Of a stretch of 64,000 bases of DNA, positions 36,891-49,308 are shown in pieces. The stretch covers positions 62,001 to 126,000 of the forward strand of contig NZ_AUJB01000017.1 in NCBI RefSeq assembly GCF_000424005.1. The letters are read 5' to 3'. Every line of letters starts with the position of its first letter. Positions within the stretch are counted from its first letter, which is position 1. This DNA is from Pseudobutyrivibrio ruminis CF1b. GTDB taxonomy: Bacteria; Bacillota; Clostridia; Lachnospirales; Lachnospiraceae. Position numbers and translations under genes: made by a program. The notes under the pieces are model-generated. The model worked only from the letters and a program-made list of their open reading frames with translations, made no database searches and had not been told where the DNA came from.

Positions 36891-39167
36891 TTACATTTTC
36901 AAGTATTCCAATCCCTGTTTTACCTCATCAGGCACAACGCCTTCGTTTTTCTCCACCTTATCTATCATGGTTTTCAGGTGATTATATGCCTGACTGCACT
37001 TAATCTCATGTCGTGAAATAACCTGCTCGTACATTGGATGGTTTGCCACCTTCGAGCGATACGCCTTTGCAAAGGTGCAATGTTTGTTCAGGATATTACG
37101 TTCCGCCTTATTCAAGCGGATACTTCCCTGTGCCTCGAAGTTAATCCATATTGTATACTGCTTCGTGAATGCTTCACGCATGTTGTTGCGGGAAGATTTA
37201 AGCAGTGTCTTTACCTTCTCTTTATTCTCAGCTGATAAATCCTTGTTCTTGCGATAGAAAGTAAAGTAATCATAAAAGTCTGATGTAAGACACTCTGAGC
37301 CAATATCGTTCCAACGAGAGCCCTGCTCTTTTCGGCAAATCTCCCAACGGAAGGCACCACAGCAGTAAATCATCAGCTTATCCAAATCATCAAAGGTGAA
37401 CATCGGAAATACGAATCGACCTGGTGAATCAACCTTTATACCGCCGCACTCCTGCCACATCATTGCACGCATGCCGCAGTTTGGAAGAAGGATGATATCA
37501 GGCTGAACTCGTTTCAAGTATGATTCACTCTTTACGCCAGCTTCCATATCGGTAAAAAATCCTTCTCGAAGGAAGATACCATAATCAACCTCTTCAATCT
37601 TTCCCATGGCCTCTTCGAGCTTGGCTTTTGTAAGTAACATTTTCATTACTTCTGCGCCAAAATCTTCTTTTGTAAGTACCGGGCAGAATGAAGTCATTTT
37701 TCCAGAGGTTGTTCTGTTTGCTGAAACGAAGAAATTGTTCATTTCGAACTTAACCTTCTGCTCCTGGTCATTCATCCAGGTTGGCATATCAGCCTCTGAA
37801 ATATTTCCTGCTTTTCTTTCCTCTAAAACAAAACCACGATAATCTAAATCCAGCTCGTTACGACTAGGCTCTCGCTCGCCAGCGTATACCGCTCTAAGCC
37901 AGGTGTAGATAGTAAATACGTGCTCACCCTGACATAACGTATCCATTCTATCCATGATGTCAGCGAGCTCATTTGTAAGTTCATCTCCAATAGCATCATA
38001 ATAAATGTAACCCATATTCAGGAACATCTTTATGATAGTATCAAGCTCACCGCCGTATGCTTCAAACTCTAGCGCTCTAAAGAAGGTCTTTTGGTATAGC
38101 TCGTAGAACAAATCAACGGCTTTCTTACGAACCTTACGTTCATTATCCTCCTTACCTTCTCTATCAGCCAAAGCTAAGTATTCATCAAGCTGACTCTTAT
38201 ATTCAGCCGTCTTCTCTTCATCAACCTCTGCGAACTCACAGATATGCTCGAAGGTCTGTGTAAACTCAGCCTGCTTCATCATCTTAGCCTCATCAAAGTT
38301 TGCAGCTGTGGCGGCAAAATCGTGTCCTTCGTATTCTGCCCAACGTTCTTTGATAAGAGCCTTATCATAAAGCCCAGACTGAGACATAAACTTATAGAGC
38401 ATCTTCATGAGCTTTTTAATATCATCCTGCTTTGCGCCATGCTGGGCTGCATATATCTGAAGATTAAAAATCAACTCAAACATATCCCCTTTATCTGGAG
38501 ATAACAGGATGGATGAGAACTCGTCTAAATAAAAGCCCATAGTCTCTACACATTCTATAGCACGCTTCATATATCCACAGCTGATTCCGATTACACCTGT
38601 AGCAATCTCATTGCGACTTCCATAAATATTTTCTATTTCTTTATTATCAACGGAATTCAAGCTATCGATGTATCCATGCTCCCATTTAAGAATTTCATCC
38701 TTTAAATCAAGTGGCTCAATTTCCTCAAGCATAGGAATTTCCTGAATCTCGGCGCCTATTGTTCTGCATTGCTTTTTATATTCATTATTAATTCCTCGGC
38801 AGTAGCTGTAAAAATCATCTACCTTCTTTTTCTTGTCATCGTAGATTTTAAAAACATCTCGACACTGCCTAAAGGCACCCTTTGAGAAACCAAAAATGTA
38901 TACAGGCTGAGCCTCAAAAATAGCATCGAAATCGTTCATGTTCTTATAAGGACATTTTATAACCATGGCATCCTCTGCCACAGTATAGTCAGCCTCATAG
39001 TCCACGTTTAATGCATCGGAAAGACCCGCGATAGTACCAGGCCCCAGTGTCAAATGCTGGCCTCGCCACACCTGTTCAATAGCACCTGTAACAACAACAT
39101 ACATGCTATCTACAGGATCACCCTCGTTTATTAACTTTTTCCCCTTTTCAACATTAATAGGTTCCAA
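36891..39167 (-). CDS. Unknown protein with N-terminal cyclic-nucleotide-binding fold
   Basis: A 758-residue cytosolic protein. Residues about 1-115 look like a Crp-type cNMP-binding barrel (GKKLINEGDPVDSMYVVVTGAIEQV, LGPGTIAGLSDALN), but no helix-turn-helix follows. The remaining 640 residues are mostly helical, rich in Glu/Lys/Met and aromatic residues, with a conserved-looking segment near 575-650 (PDIILLPNCGMRAMMWQE, GRFVFPMFTFDDLD, AFRWEICRKEQGSRWND). I do not recognise that part. The start is TTG at 39167, five bases after GAGGGG. Flanked by a surface protease and a galactanase; own terminator. Perhaps a nucleotide-responsive scaffold or enzyme. Confidence 0.6.
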   Translation of the reverse strand: MEPINVEKGKKLINEGDPVDSMYVVVTGAIEQVWRGQHLTLGPGTIAGLSDALNVDYEADYTVAEDAMVIKCPYKNMNDFDAIFEAQPVYIFGFSKGAFRQCRDVFKIYDDKKKKVDDFYSYCRGINNEYKKQCRTIGAEIQEIPMLEEIEPLDLKDEILKWEHGYIDSLNSVDNKEIENIYGSRNEIATGVIGISCGYMKRAIECVETMGFYLDEFSSILLSPDKGDMFELIFNLQIYAAQHGAKQDDIKKLMKMLYKFMSQSGLYDKALIKERWAEYEGHDFAATAANFDEAKMMKQAEFTQTFEHICEFAEVDEEKTAEYKSQLDEYLALADREGKEDNERKVRKKAVDLFYELYQKTFFRALEFEAYGGELDTIIKMFLNMGYIYYDAIGDELTNELADIMDRMDTLCQGEHVFTIYTWLRAVYAGEREPSRNELDLDYRGFVLEERKAGNISEADMPTWMNDQEQKVKFEMNNFFVSANRTTSGKMTSFCPVLTKEDFGAEVMKMLLTKAKLEEAMGKIEEVDYGIFLREGFFTDMEAGVKSESYLKRVQPDIILLPNCGMRAMMWQECGGIKVDSPGRFVFPMFTFDDLDKLMIYCCGAFRWEICRKEQGSRWNDIGSECLTSDFYDYFTFYRKNKDLSAENKEKVKTLLKSSRNNMREAFTKQYTIWINFEAQGSIRLNKAERNILNKHCTFAKAYRSKVANHPMYEQVISRHEIKCSQAYNHLKTMIDKVEKNEGVVPDEVKQGLEYLKM

Positions 39168-39331
39168 AGATTCCCCTCAATAGTTGTATATACCACAACG
39201 TCATTCATTAGCAGCGGCCTACCGGCACACTTTCCTGCAGGATACTATAACTTACTATAATTATAGAATTGTCTGAATATTATTGCAATTCCATTGAAAT
39301 AAATTCACAAAAATTTAACGGCTGAGGGGGA

Positions 39332-42292
<2,961 letters not shown>

Positions 42293-42382
42293 TTAAATAA
42301 TTTATTCATGATTTTTCACAAACGCCGATTAATCTTTTGCTAATATATAGCCTCCAAAAACTTGCTTACTATTTATTTAAAT

Positions 42383-43780
42383 CTATTTAAATGTATCCAC
42401 TGTAACCTGATCCAGATTAACGAACTTGGTCTCTTTAACCTTGGTCATTAATATTAAAAGTGATAATGCCATAAACGGAACACAGATTACTAAGAATAGC
42501 ACATCAATAGGAATAAACTTTTGACCTATAATAAATGCAATCTGTCCTATAAACATGCCGGCTCCAATAAGGACTGATATGGTACCCATAACAGATGAAC
42601 GCATGCTTGATGGAGATGATTCTGCAGGCATTGTAAGAATCAGTGTATCTGACATGGACCAAAGGCCACCTATAGAACAACCATAAGCTACTCCTGCTGT
42701 AATTGGACCCCAGCCTAGTCTACATGCTAATACAAAAATTAAAAGTCCCCCTAAAGCTATTGTTCCAAGTAAGAGGCATACTCTTTTTCTTCCTAATTTG
42801 TCCGAGAAAAGACCGCTCAGTATAGTAACAATTCCATTACAGAATGGATATATCAAAAGTGCCAATGACACCATCTGCGTTGTCATGGCTCCCTCTAAAA
42901 CTGTTGCATAGTAGGATGTGTAGAAGGTTGTTGCAAAGAATAAAAATCCTGCGATTAAAATCCATCTCAATTGCTTGTTTGAAAATATAAACTTAACTGC
43001 ATTAAAAACTCCACCTTGGCTGGAGGTATTGTTTTCCTTTTCTGTCTGGCGGCGTCTTTCCTTCTCTTCTTCAGTTAAAGAAAGATAAAATATTCTTTGT
43101 TCTAAGAACACAGGTGTTTCTTTAACTAAAACCACTGATAAAATTCCTACCACTAATGCCACTACAACAGGTATGGCATATACATATTTCCAACTTGATG
43201 ATACACCATCATTCAAAAAAACTTTCGAAAGAACACCAATAGATGACACTGAAATAAGGGCTATGCCCTTAGCTACAAAGCTGTAGGTGGCACGTTTCTC
43301 CTTTGGTGCTGTCTCCATAATATAAAGAACCTGCATATCATTAGGTGTGAAAAACAACATGAAAAGCATACCTATTATATATTGAAAAACACTTGTTGAA
43401 GTCATAACAACAAGCATACCTAGACCCATACCTATGGTGTTAATCATAAGAAATAATCTTCTTCCATAGCGATCGGACAGAGCCTTATAAAAAGGCGCTA
43501 TTATCAGGAATAGGTTTGACAGCAAATTCCAACTTGCCACGTAGTTTAGCGACTCCTTATATTCTGTTGAATTTACGTCCCTGGATGATATTTTGAATAA
43601 ATCAAAAATAATGTATGGCTGCATAGCCGAATTTATGTTAGATGTAACCTCATCAACGATGTAGATAATAGTAAGAACCACCATTATCATACCAAGATAG
43701 TAAGCAGGCTTAGGTGCACTGGCAGCCTTTCTAAGGCGCACTAACTCCTTGGCCTCCTTCTCAAGAGTATTATTTCCCAT
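42383..43780 (-). CDS. MFS transporter, substrate unknown
   Basis: A 465-residue major facilitator with 12 helices. The loop motif between helices 2 and 3 is present (YKALSDRYGRRLFL about residue 97), and its half-repeat is GLFSDKLGRKRV (about 316). A charged cytosolic loop (EEEKERRRQTEKEN about 232) separates the halves. Fourth gene of a row TraX, uraA, upp, MFS on the minus strand, so a link to pyrimidine uptake or export is possible but unproven. Its ribosome site lies inside a hairpin (43789-43836). Confidence 0.82.
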   Translation of the reverse strand: MGNNTLEKEAKELVRLRKAASAPKPAYYLGMIMVVLTIIYIVDEVTSNINSAMQPYIIFDLFKISSRDVNSTEYKESLNYVASWNLLSNLFLIIAPFYKALSDRYGRRLFLMINTIGMGLGMLVVMTSTSVFQYIIGMLFMLFFTPNDMQVLYIMETAPKEKRATYSFVAKGIALISVSSIGVLSKVFLNDGVSSSWKYVYAIPVVVALVVGILSVVLVKETPVFLEQRIFYLSLTEEEKERRRQTEKENNTSSQGGVFNAVKFIFSNKQLRWILIAGFLFFATTFYTSYYATVLEGAMTTQMVSLALLIYPFCNGIVTILSGLFSDKLGRKRVCLLLGTIALGGLLIFVLACRLGWGPITAGVAYGCSIGGLWSMSDTLILTMPAESSPSSMRSSVMGTISVLIGAGMFIGQIAFIIGQKFIPIDVLFLVICVPFMALSLLILMTKVKETKFVNLDQVTVDTFK

Positions 43781-43788
43781 ATAAAATT

Positions 43789-43836
43789 CCCCCTTATCAT
43801 TTATACCCTAGACATAAGAGTATCACGATAAGAGGG
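43789..43836 (-). promoter_or_regulatory. Hairpin covering the ribosome site of the MFS gene
   Basis: On the minus strand CCCTCTTATC pairs with GATAAGGGGG, with a long loop. The right arm contains the AAGGGGG ribosome site just before the MFS start codon, and the hairpin begins about 16 nt after upp. It may lower MFS translation or act as a weak terminator for upp. Confidence 0.5.
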
Positions 43837-43851
43837 AAATGCAAGACTTGA

Positions 43852-44490
43852 TTATTTAGTTCCGAAGATTCTGTCTCCGGCATCGCCAAGACCTGGGCAA
43901 ATGTAAGCATCTGCATTGAGCTCACGATCAATGTGTCCGATGTAAATCTGTACATCTGGGTGAGCCTCATGAAGAGCACGAACACCCTCTGGAGCACCGA
44001 TGATAGCCATGAACTTAATGCGCTTTCCACCGTGCTGCTTGATGAGGTTGATTGCATCGATTGCAGAACCGCCTGTAGCAAGCATAGGATCTGTAACTAC
44101 GATGAGACGCTCCTCGATTGGGCTAGGAAGCTTGCAGTAATACTCGTGTGGCTCATGTGTCTCCTCATCACGGTACATACCGATGTGACCAATCTTAGCT
44201 GTAGGAACGAGACGCTGAATACCATTTACCATACCAAGACCTGCACGAAGGATTGGCACGATTGCCATCTTACGACCAGCGATAACTGGTGCCATGCACT
44301 TCTCGATTGGTGTCTCGCACTCGATGTCTACTGTCTGTAAATCGTTGAGAGCTTCAAAAGCCTCAAGCATAGCTATTTCTTCTACAAGAGCACGGAACTC
44401 TGCTGTACCTGTGTTCTTATCTCTAAGCATTGTAATTTTGTGTTGAAGTAAAGGATGTGTTAACTCTACTACATTATCTAACTTTTCCAT
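43852..44490 (-). CDS. upp: Uracil phosphoribosyltransferase
   Basis: A 212-residue salvage enzyme that makes UMP from uracil and PRPP. The PRPP-binding loop is [16 protein letters not shown] (about residues 132-147), and the uracil-binding C-terminal part is [15 protein letters not shown]. It is encoded directly after the uracil permease, an obvious uptake-plus-salvage pair, separated from it by a structured 120-nt spacer. AGGAGG site present. Confidence 0.97.
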   Translation of the reverse strand: MEKLDNVVELTHPLLQHKITMLRDKNTGTAEFRALVEEIAMLEAFEALNDLQTVDIECETPIEKCMAPVIAGRKMAIVPILRAGLGMVNGIQRLVPTAKIGHIGMYRDEETHEPHEYYCKLPSPIEERLIVVTDPMLATGGSAIDAINLIKQHGGKRIKFMAIIGAPEGVRALHEAHPDVQIYIGHIDRELNADAYICPGLGDAGDRIFGTK

Positions 44491-44520
44491 TAGATACCTC
44501 CTAAATATATCTTTATTAAC

Positions 44521-44611
44521 AAGGTAGTTCGCCCCATTTTAAATTGCCTGCGGCAAGGGGGCTCACAGCAATTTCATTATGCAATCATAGATTGCATAAT
44601 AAAACTGCCTT
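44521..44611 (-). ncRNA. Structured RNA-like spacer between uraA and upp
   Basis: On the minus strand the outer arms AAGGCAGTT / AACTACCTT start within the uraA stop codon and enclose a perfect hairpin TTATGCAATC-TAT-GATTGCATAA and a second stem AAATTGC / GCAATTT. GCCCC in the loop of the latter could pair with GGGGC downstream as a pseudoknot. No T-run, so not a terminator. Not a known pyrimidine-control element that I recognise (no PyrR-binding consensus). Could be a regulatory RNA, a processing signal, or a repeat. Confidence 0.4.
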
Positions 44612-45966
44612 TACCAACCTTCTTTATCAAAACGATATCTCTCAGGATTACCATACTCGTAATCTCTTCCTGGGATAATCGCATTGAGAACTACACCTGC
44701 GATTGCAGCGATTGCAAGGCTTGTAAGTGTGATGTCTGTAGAACCTACTGTAAATGTAAGTCCATCAGAGAAACCAAGGCCGCAAACTAAGATAACTGCT
44801 GCAATAATAAGGTTTCTTGAATGTGTGAAATCTACATGATTCTCAACCACATTTCTAATACCTATCGCACTAATCATACCATAAAGCATGAAGCTTATTC
44901 CACCTACGATTGCGCTAGGCATTGTGCCAATGATGTCTGCCATCTTAGGAATGAATGAAAGTACAATAGCATAAACTGCTGCAATTCTGATAACCTTTGG
45001 ATCATGAACCTTTGAAAGTTCAAGTACTCCAGTGTTCTCACCGTATGTTGTGTTAGCAGGGCCACCGAAGAATGCTGAAAGTGCTGTAGCAAAACCGTCA
45101 CCTACAAGTGTACGGTGAAGACCTGGATCAGTAACAAGATCCTCGCCAACTGTAGCTGAGATTGCTGACATATCTCCGATGTGCTCCATCATTGTAGCAA
45201 TGGCGATTGGTGCCATAACAAGGATTGCTGAAATGTTGAACTTGCAGATGAAGAAATCTGGAAGACCAACCCATGCTGCCTCGTTTACAGCTGTGAAATC
45301 AAGAATTGCGCTACCGTCTGCATTTGTCATGCCAAAGGCATTGAAAACAAGTGCACATACATATGAAATTACTACACCCATAAGAATAGGAAGAATCTTA
45401 AACATTCCTTTTCCCCAGATGTTGAAGATGATTACTACTGCAAGAGCTATAAAAGCAAGAAGCCAGTTTGAAGATGCATTGGTGATAGCTGATGGTGCAA
45501 GTGAAAGACCAATGCAAATGATAATAGGACCAGTAACTACTGGTGGAAGAAATTTCATAACCTTGTTGATTCCAACAAGCTTAATGATTAATGCAAGAAT
45601 AAGGTAAAGGGCTCCGGCAACAACAATACCTCCGCATGCGTATGGAAGCTTTTCGCCCATAGTCATATTTTTGAAAATACCAGTATTTAAATTAGCAACA
45701 GTGTGAAATCCTCCGAGAAAAGCGAATGAGGAACCAAGGAAAGCTGGAACTTTTAATTTAGAACATAAATGGAAAAATAAGGTGCCGACACCTGCGAAAA
45801 ATAAAGTAACCTGAATTGAAAGACCTTCGCCATTGAAATAATTGTTGACGAGAATTGGAACTAAAATAGTGGCTCCAAACATTGCAAATAAATGCTGAAG
45901 ACCTAAGATGAGCATTTTAGGAATACCTAGCGTAGAGGCATCCTTGATTGGTGCATGAGTGTTCAT
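44611..45966 (-). CDS. uraA: Uracil/xanthine permease (NCS2)
   Basis: A 451-residue NCS2 family symporter with 14 helices that imports uracil with protons. Family segments: LGLQHLFAMFGATILVPIL (about residue 21), GPIIICIGLSLAPSAI (about 145), GGPANTTYGENTGVLELSKVHDP (about 285) with the substrate-binding acidic and Asn residues. Followed by upp. The TraX gene ends 47 bp upstream, leaving little room for a separate promoter. Confidence 0.94.
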   Translation of the reverse strand: MNTHAPIKDASTLGIPKMLILGLQHLFAMFGATILVPILVNNYFNGEGLSIQVTLFFAGVGTLFFHLCSKLKVPAFLGSSFAFLGGFHTVANLNTGIFKNMTMGEKLPYACGGIVVAGALYLILALIIKLVGINKVMKFLPPVVTGPIIICIGLSLAPSAITNASSNWLLAFIALAVVIIFNIWGKGMFKILPILMGVVISYVCALVFNAFGMTNADGSAILDFTAVNEAAWVGLPDFFICKFNISAILVMAPIAIATMMEHIGDMSAISATVGEDLVTDPGLHRTLVGDGFATALSAFFGGPANTTYGENTGVLELSKVHDPKVIRIAAVYAIVLSFIPKMADIIGTMPSAIVGGISFMLYGMISAIGIRNVVENHVDFTHSRNLIIAAVILVCGLGFSDGLTFTVGSTDITLTSLAIAAIAGVVLNAIIPGRDYEYGNPERYRFDKEGW

Positions 45967-46013
45967 ACATTTCCTCCCTAAACTTTAATTTAACTTAAAC
46001 TTTCAGTATTCTA

Positions 46014-46766
46014 TCACAACAGGATTGCTCTGACAATCCCAATTATAAAAAGATGTATTGGATAAAAATAATTAAAGCTGTAGCGCATGATTTTCGAAGA
46101 ACTTCCGCGCTTTCCATTATAAAATGCGATAGGGATAAGCATTAAAAATGCAGCTGATTCCAGTGTTCCGCATCCCAGGGTAAGGATAGCTACACCAGCA
46201 GCAAATGCCAGTAATCGTCTGTTCCTTTCTTCTCCGTGTAAGCAGTACATCAAAACAATAACTGCCACTCCAACTATGTTGTAGTCCACACTGGCAAAAT
46301 AAGCTGCGACCATTCCTGCCACATAACATAATAAAACCACCAGCTTCTTTGCCACTATATTTTCAATACCCCAAAACTTTTCCTTCTTTGACTCTTCCAA
46401 AATCCAAATCAAAAGAAGTCCAATTAAAAGAGTGAATACTACATTGGTCTTGTTCCATACAAATAAGTCCCCAAACAAGCTCCAGTCAAATGGTATTTCT
46501 GAAAGCAGTGCCAAAATAACCAGTCTGATAGCATACTTTTTCACATTTCTGGTATGAAAGAATCCTTCCACCAAAAGAAAACAGTATATAGGAAATGCCA
46601 TTCGGCCAACGCCTCTCAAAAAGCGATAGAGCTCCCAGTTCAGGCAATCATTAGCCATGCCATATGTGTAATACAAGCCATAAGTAGCATGGTCCACCAA
46701 CATTGTGATTATGGCGATGAGCTTTAATCCATTTCCAGTTATTTGAAATCCTGCTTTATTTTCCAT
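46014..46766 (-). CDS. TraX-family membrane acyltransferase-like protein
   Basis: A 250-residue membrane protein with about 7-8 helices of the TraX family (PF05857). Marker segment: GNGLKLIAIITMLVDHATYG (about residues 10-29) and VGRMAFPIYCFLLVEGFFHTRN (about 52). TraX of the F plasmid acetylates pilin, but chromosomal relatives are widespread in Firmicutes and probably acylate a surface molecule. No conjugation genes are nearby. It may share a transcript with uraA and upp. Confidence 0.85.
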   Translation of the reverse strand: MENKAGFQITGNGLKLIAIITMLVDHATYGLYYTYGMANDCLNWELYRFLRGVGRMAFPIYCFLLVEGFFHTRNVKKYAIRLVILALLSEIPFDWSLFGDLFVWNKTNVVFTLLIGLLLIWILEESKKEKFWGIENIVAKKLVVLLCYVAGMVAAYFASVDYNIVGVAVIVLMYCLHGEERNRRLLAFAAGVAILTLGCGTLESAAFLMLIPIAFYNGKRGSSSKIMRYSFNYFYPIHLFIIGIVRAILL

Positions 46767-46782
46767 GTAAACCCCTTCTCAT

Positions 46783-46816
46783 AAAAAAACTCCCTGGTGC
46801 CAAACACACCAAGGAG
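46783..46816 (-). terminator. Terminator after the dapA-nhaC operon
   Basis: On the minus strand CTCCTTGGTG-TGTTTGG-CACCAGGGAG followed by seven T, 12 bp after the NhaC-family stop codon. Confidence 0.93.
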
Positions 46817-46827
46817 ATTATACCACA

Positions 46828-48366
46828 CTATGCTTTTTCTTGTCCCTTTGAAAATACCTTTATTCCAAATAAAGTTCCAATCATTACTACGATTCCAATA
46901 GCAAGACATGCAATCCAGTTTCTTACGAAACCTGAAATAACATAAGATAAAAGTGAAACACCTGCTACTGTAAACGCATATGGAAGCTGAGTACTTACAT
47001 GACTGATATGATCACAATCAGCTCCCGCCGATGCCATGATAGTTGTATCGGAAATTGGTGAGCAGTGATCACCGCAAACTGCACCAGCCATACAAGCTGA
47101 AATAGAGATAATCATAAGCTCGTTATTAATATCTCCACCAAATACATTTACTACGATAGGAATAAGAATACCAAATGTACCCCATGATGTTCCTGTTGCA
47201 AATGCAAGGAAGATACCTACTAAGAATACGATAGCAGGGATAAAGCTCATAAAGTGACCGTTATCAGCAATATTTGCTACTATTCCAGCAACATATTCCT
47301 TTGCTCCAAGAGAATCTGTCATAGCCTTAAGTGTCCATGCAAAAGTAAGAACCAAAATAGCAGGAACCATACTCTTGAATCCCTCTGGGATGGCGTTCAT
47401 GCACTCGCTAAAGCTGAGAACTCTTGTCACAAGGTAAAATACGATAGTAATTAAAAGAGCAACGACTGAACCGTAAACCAAACCTACTGAAGCATCTGAA
47501 TTAGAGAATGCATCGATAAATGTTTCCCCCTCAAAGAATCCACCAGTGTAAATCATTCCGATTACGTTGCAGATAATAAGTGCAGCGATAGGAAGCACAA
47601 GGTGAATAACCTTTCCTTTTTCAGAAACAGGTGGATGTGGCTGATCCTCTGCACCAGTTAATGAAGCTGCATCCTTCTTCTTTCTCTGCTTTAAAGCTGC
47701 TCTGTGATTAAGCTCTGCAAGATTCATAGAAGCATAATCAAAATTCATAAATGTAATGGTAAACATCATTACAAGTGTAAGCAATGCATAGAAGTTGTAA
47801 GGAATAGCTCTGATGAAAAGAGTAAGTCCATTTGCTCCATCTACGAAACCTGTAACAGCTGCAGCCCATGAAGAAATAGGAGCGATAATACATACAGGAG
47901 CTGCTGTTGCATCAATAAGATATGCAAGCTTCTCACGTGAAATTCCATGCTTATCTGTAACTGGTCTCATAACAGAACCTACTGTAAGGCAGTTGAAATA
48001 ATCATCGATGAAAATAAGCATACCAAGAATGATTGTAGCTACCTGTGCGCCGGCCTTTGTCTTTACATGAGTAACTGCCCACTTACCAAAAGCAGCCGAA
48101 CCACCGGCTCTGTTCATAAGCATTACCATACTTCCAAGGATAACAAGGAAAATAAGAATACCTACGTTCCAGCTGTCTGAAAGCTGACCAATCATTCCAT
48201 CTACAAAGATGTGCTCCATAGCAGCCGTTAGATTAAAGCCTGCATATAAGAGTCCACCTGCGAAAATTCCTATAAACAAAGAAGAGTAAACTTCCTTTGT
48301 AATCAGTGCCAAAATGATGGCGATAAGTGGTGGCAGAAGCGACCAGATTGTATTAGTAAATTCCAT
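46828..48366 (-). CDS. NhaC-family transporter, probable lysine transporter (LysW-like)
   Basis: A 512-residue transporter with about 12 helices of the NhaC superfamily (LVILGSMVMLMNRAGGSAAFGKW about residue 74; FATGTSWGTFGILIPIVVNVFGG about 402; DHCSPISDTTIMASAGADCDH about 441). Usually annotated as Na+/H+ antiporter. Here it overlaps dapA by 14 bases behind a lysine riboswitch, and NhaC-type proteins under lysine riboswitch control have been proposed as lysine transporters (LysW). Lysine transport is therefore the better guess, by context. Weak ribosome site, so translation is probably coupled to dapA. Confidence 0.87.
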   Translation of the reverse strand: MEFTNTIWSLLPPLIAIILALITKEVYSSLFIGIFAGGLLYAGFNLTAAMEHIFVDGMIGQLSDSWNVGILIFLVILGSMVMLMNRAGGSAAFGKWAVTHVKTKAGAQVATIILGMLIFIDDYFNCLTVGSVMRPVTDKHGISREKLAYLIDATAAPVCIIAPISSWAAAVTGFVDGANGLTLFIRAIPYNFYALLTLVMMFTITFMNFDYASMNLAELNHRAALKQRKKKDAASLTGAEDQPHPPVSEKGKVIHLVLPIAALIICNVIGMIYTGGFFEGETFIDAFSNSDASVGLVYGSVVALLITIVFYLVTRVLSFSECMNAIPEGFKSMVPAILVLTFAWTLKAMTDSLGAKEYVAGIVANIADNGHFMSFIPAIVFLVGIFLAFATGTSWGTFGILIPIVVNVFGGDINNELMIISISACMAGAVCGDHCSPISDTTIMASAGADCDHISHVSTQLPYAFTVAGVSLLSYVISGFVRNWIACLAIGIVVMIGTLFGIKVFSKGQEKA

Positions 48367-49237
48367 ATTCTTTCATCTCTCTTTCCAAAACTTTTGCGTG
48401 AGCCTCTTCCATTTCTGTAAGTGGCTTTCTAAGAGGACCTGCCTCAAATCCCATAATGTTAAGAGCCTTCTTAACAGGGATTGGATTAACCTCTGAGAAT
48501 AGAGCATCTATAAGTGGAAGTGCCTTAAGCTGCATAGCAGCTGCCTTCTTGAAATCTCCATCGAGACATGCCTGGCATAAATCATGTGTCTGCTGTGGTG
48601 CCACATTTGAAAGAACTGAGATAACACCCTTTCCACCAAGTGACATGATTGGTACTATCTGGTCATCATTTCCAGAGTAGATATCAATGCATCCATCAGC
48701 TAACTGTGCAAGCTTTGCAATCTGGCTGATATTTCCACAAGCCTCTTTGATTGCCACAATGTTATCCACATCTTTAGCAAGTTTTACAGCTGTTTCTGGG
48801 AGAATATTGCAGCCTGTACGTGATGGTACATTGTAAAGGATGCAAGGAATCTTAATGGCATCTGCAGTATCTTTGAAATGCTCATACAAACCGTTCTGTG
48901 TAGCCTTGTTGTAATAAGGTGTTACAAGAAGAACTGCATCTGCGCCAGCCTTCTCAGCTTCCTGAGAAAGATAAATAGCTGTCTCAGTCGAGTTTGAACC
49001 TGTTCCCGCAATAACAGGTACACGCTTGTTTACAGTCTGTACGCAATGTTTGATTACATCTATATGTTCCTCATGAGAAAGTGTAGATGCTTCGCCTGTA
49101 GTTCCGCAGATAACAATAGCATCTGTGTTGTTCTTAATCTGAAATTCAATCAGATTATCAAGCTTTTCATAATTAACCGAACCGTCATTGTTGAAAGGTG
49201 TAGCGATAGCCACTGCAGCGCCAGTAAAAATACTCAT
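48353..49237 (-). CDS. dapA: 4-hydroxy-tetrahydrodipicolinate synthase
   Basis: A 294-residue TIM-barrel enzyme that condenses pyruvate and aspartate semialdehyde, the first committed step to lysine and diaminopimelate. Markers: GTTGEASTLSHEEH (about residue 45), AGTGSNSTETAIYLS, Tyr in VTPYYNKATQNG (about 133), Schiff-base Lys in VAIKEACGN (about 161), and YSGNDDQIVPIMSLGGKGVISV. Start at 49237 gives 8-base spacing from GGAGG; an ATG six bases earlier is too close to it. Controlled by the upstream lysine riboswitch. Confidence 0.96.
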   Translation of the reverse strand: MSIFTGAAVAIATPFNNDGSVNYEKLDNLIEFQIKNNTDAIVICGTTGEASTLSHEEHIDVIKHCVQTVNKRVPVIAGTGSNSTETAIYLSQEAEKAGADAVLLVTPYYNKATQNGLYEHFKDTADAIKIPCILYNVPSRTGCNILPETAVKLAKDVDNIVAIKEACGNISQIAKLAQLADGCIDIYSGNDDQIVPIMSLGGKGVISVLSNVAPQQTHDLCQACLDGDFKKAAAMQLKALPLIDALFSEVNPIPVKKALNIMGFEAGPLRKPLTEMEEAHAKVLEREMKEYGIY

Positions 49238-49251
49238 TATCATATCCTCCT

Positions 49252-49292
49252 AAAAAAAATTGGCTAACCATTATAATAAATGGTTAGCCAAA
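49252..49292 (-). terminator. Riboswitch-controlled terminator before dapA
   Basis: On the minus strand TTGGCTAACCATT-TATTATA-ATGGTTAGCCAA followed by eight T, directly after the lysine aptamer and before the dapA ribosome site. This is the expression platform: transcription should stop here when lysine is bound. Confidence 0.93.
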
Positions 49293-49308
49293 AAATACGT
49301 TCATTTCA

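Noticed and set aside
46014-46766. Conjugation machinery suggested by the TraX name
   Set aside because: TraX-family proteins are common on Firmicutes chromosomes and no other transfer genes are present.
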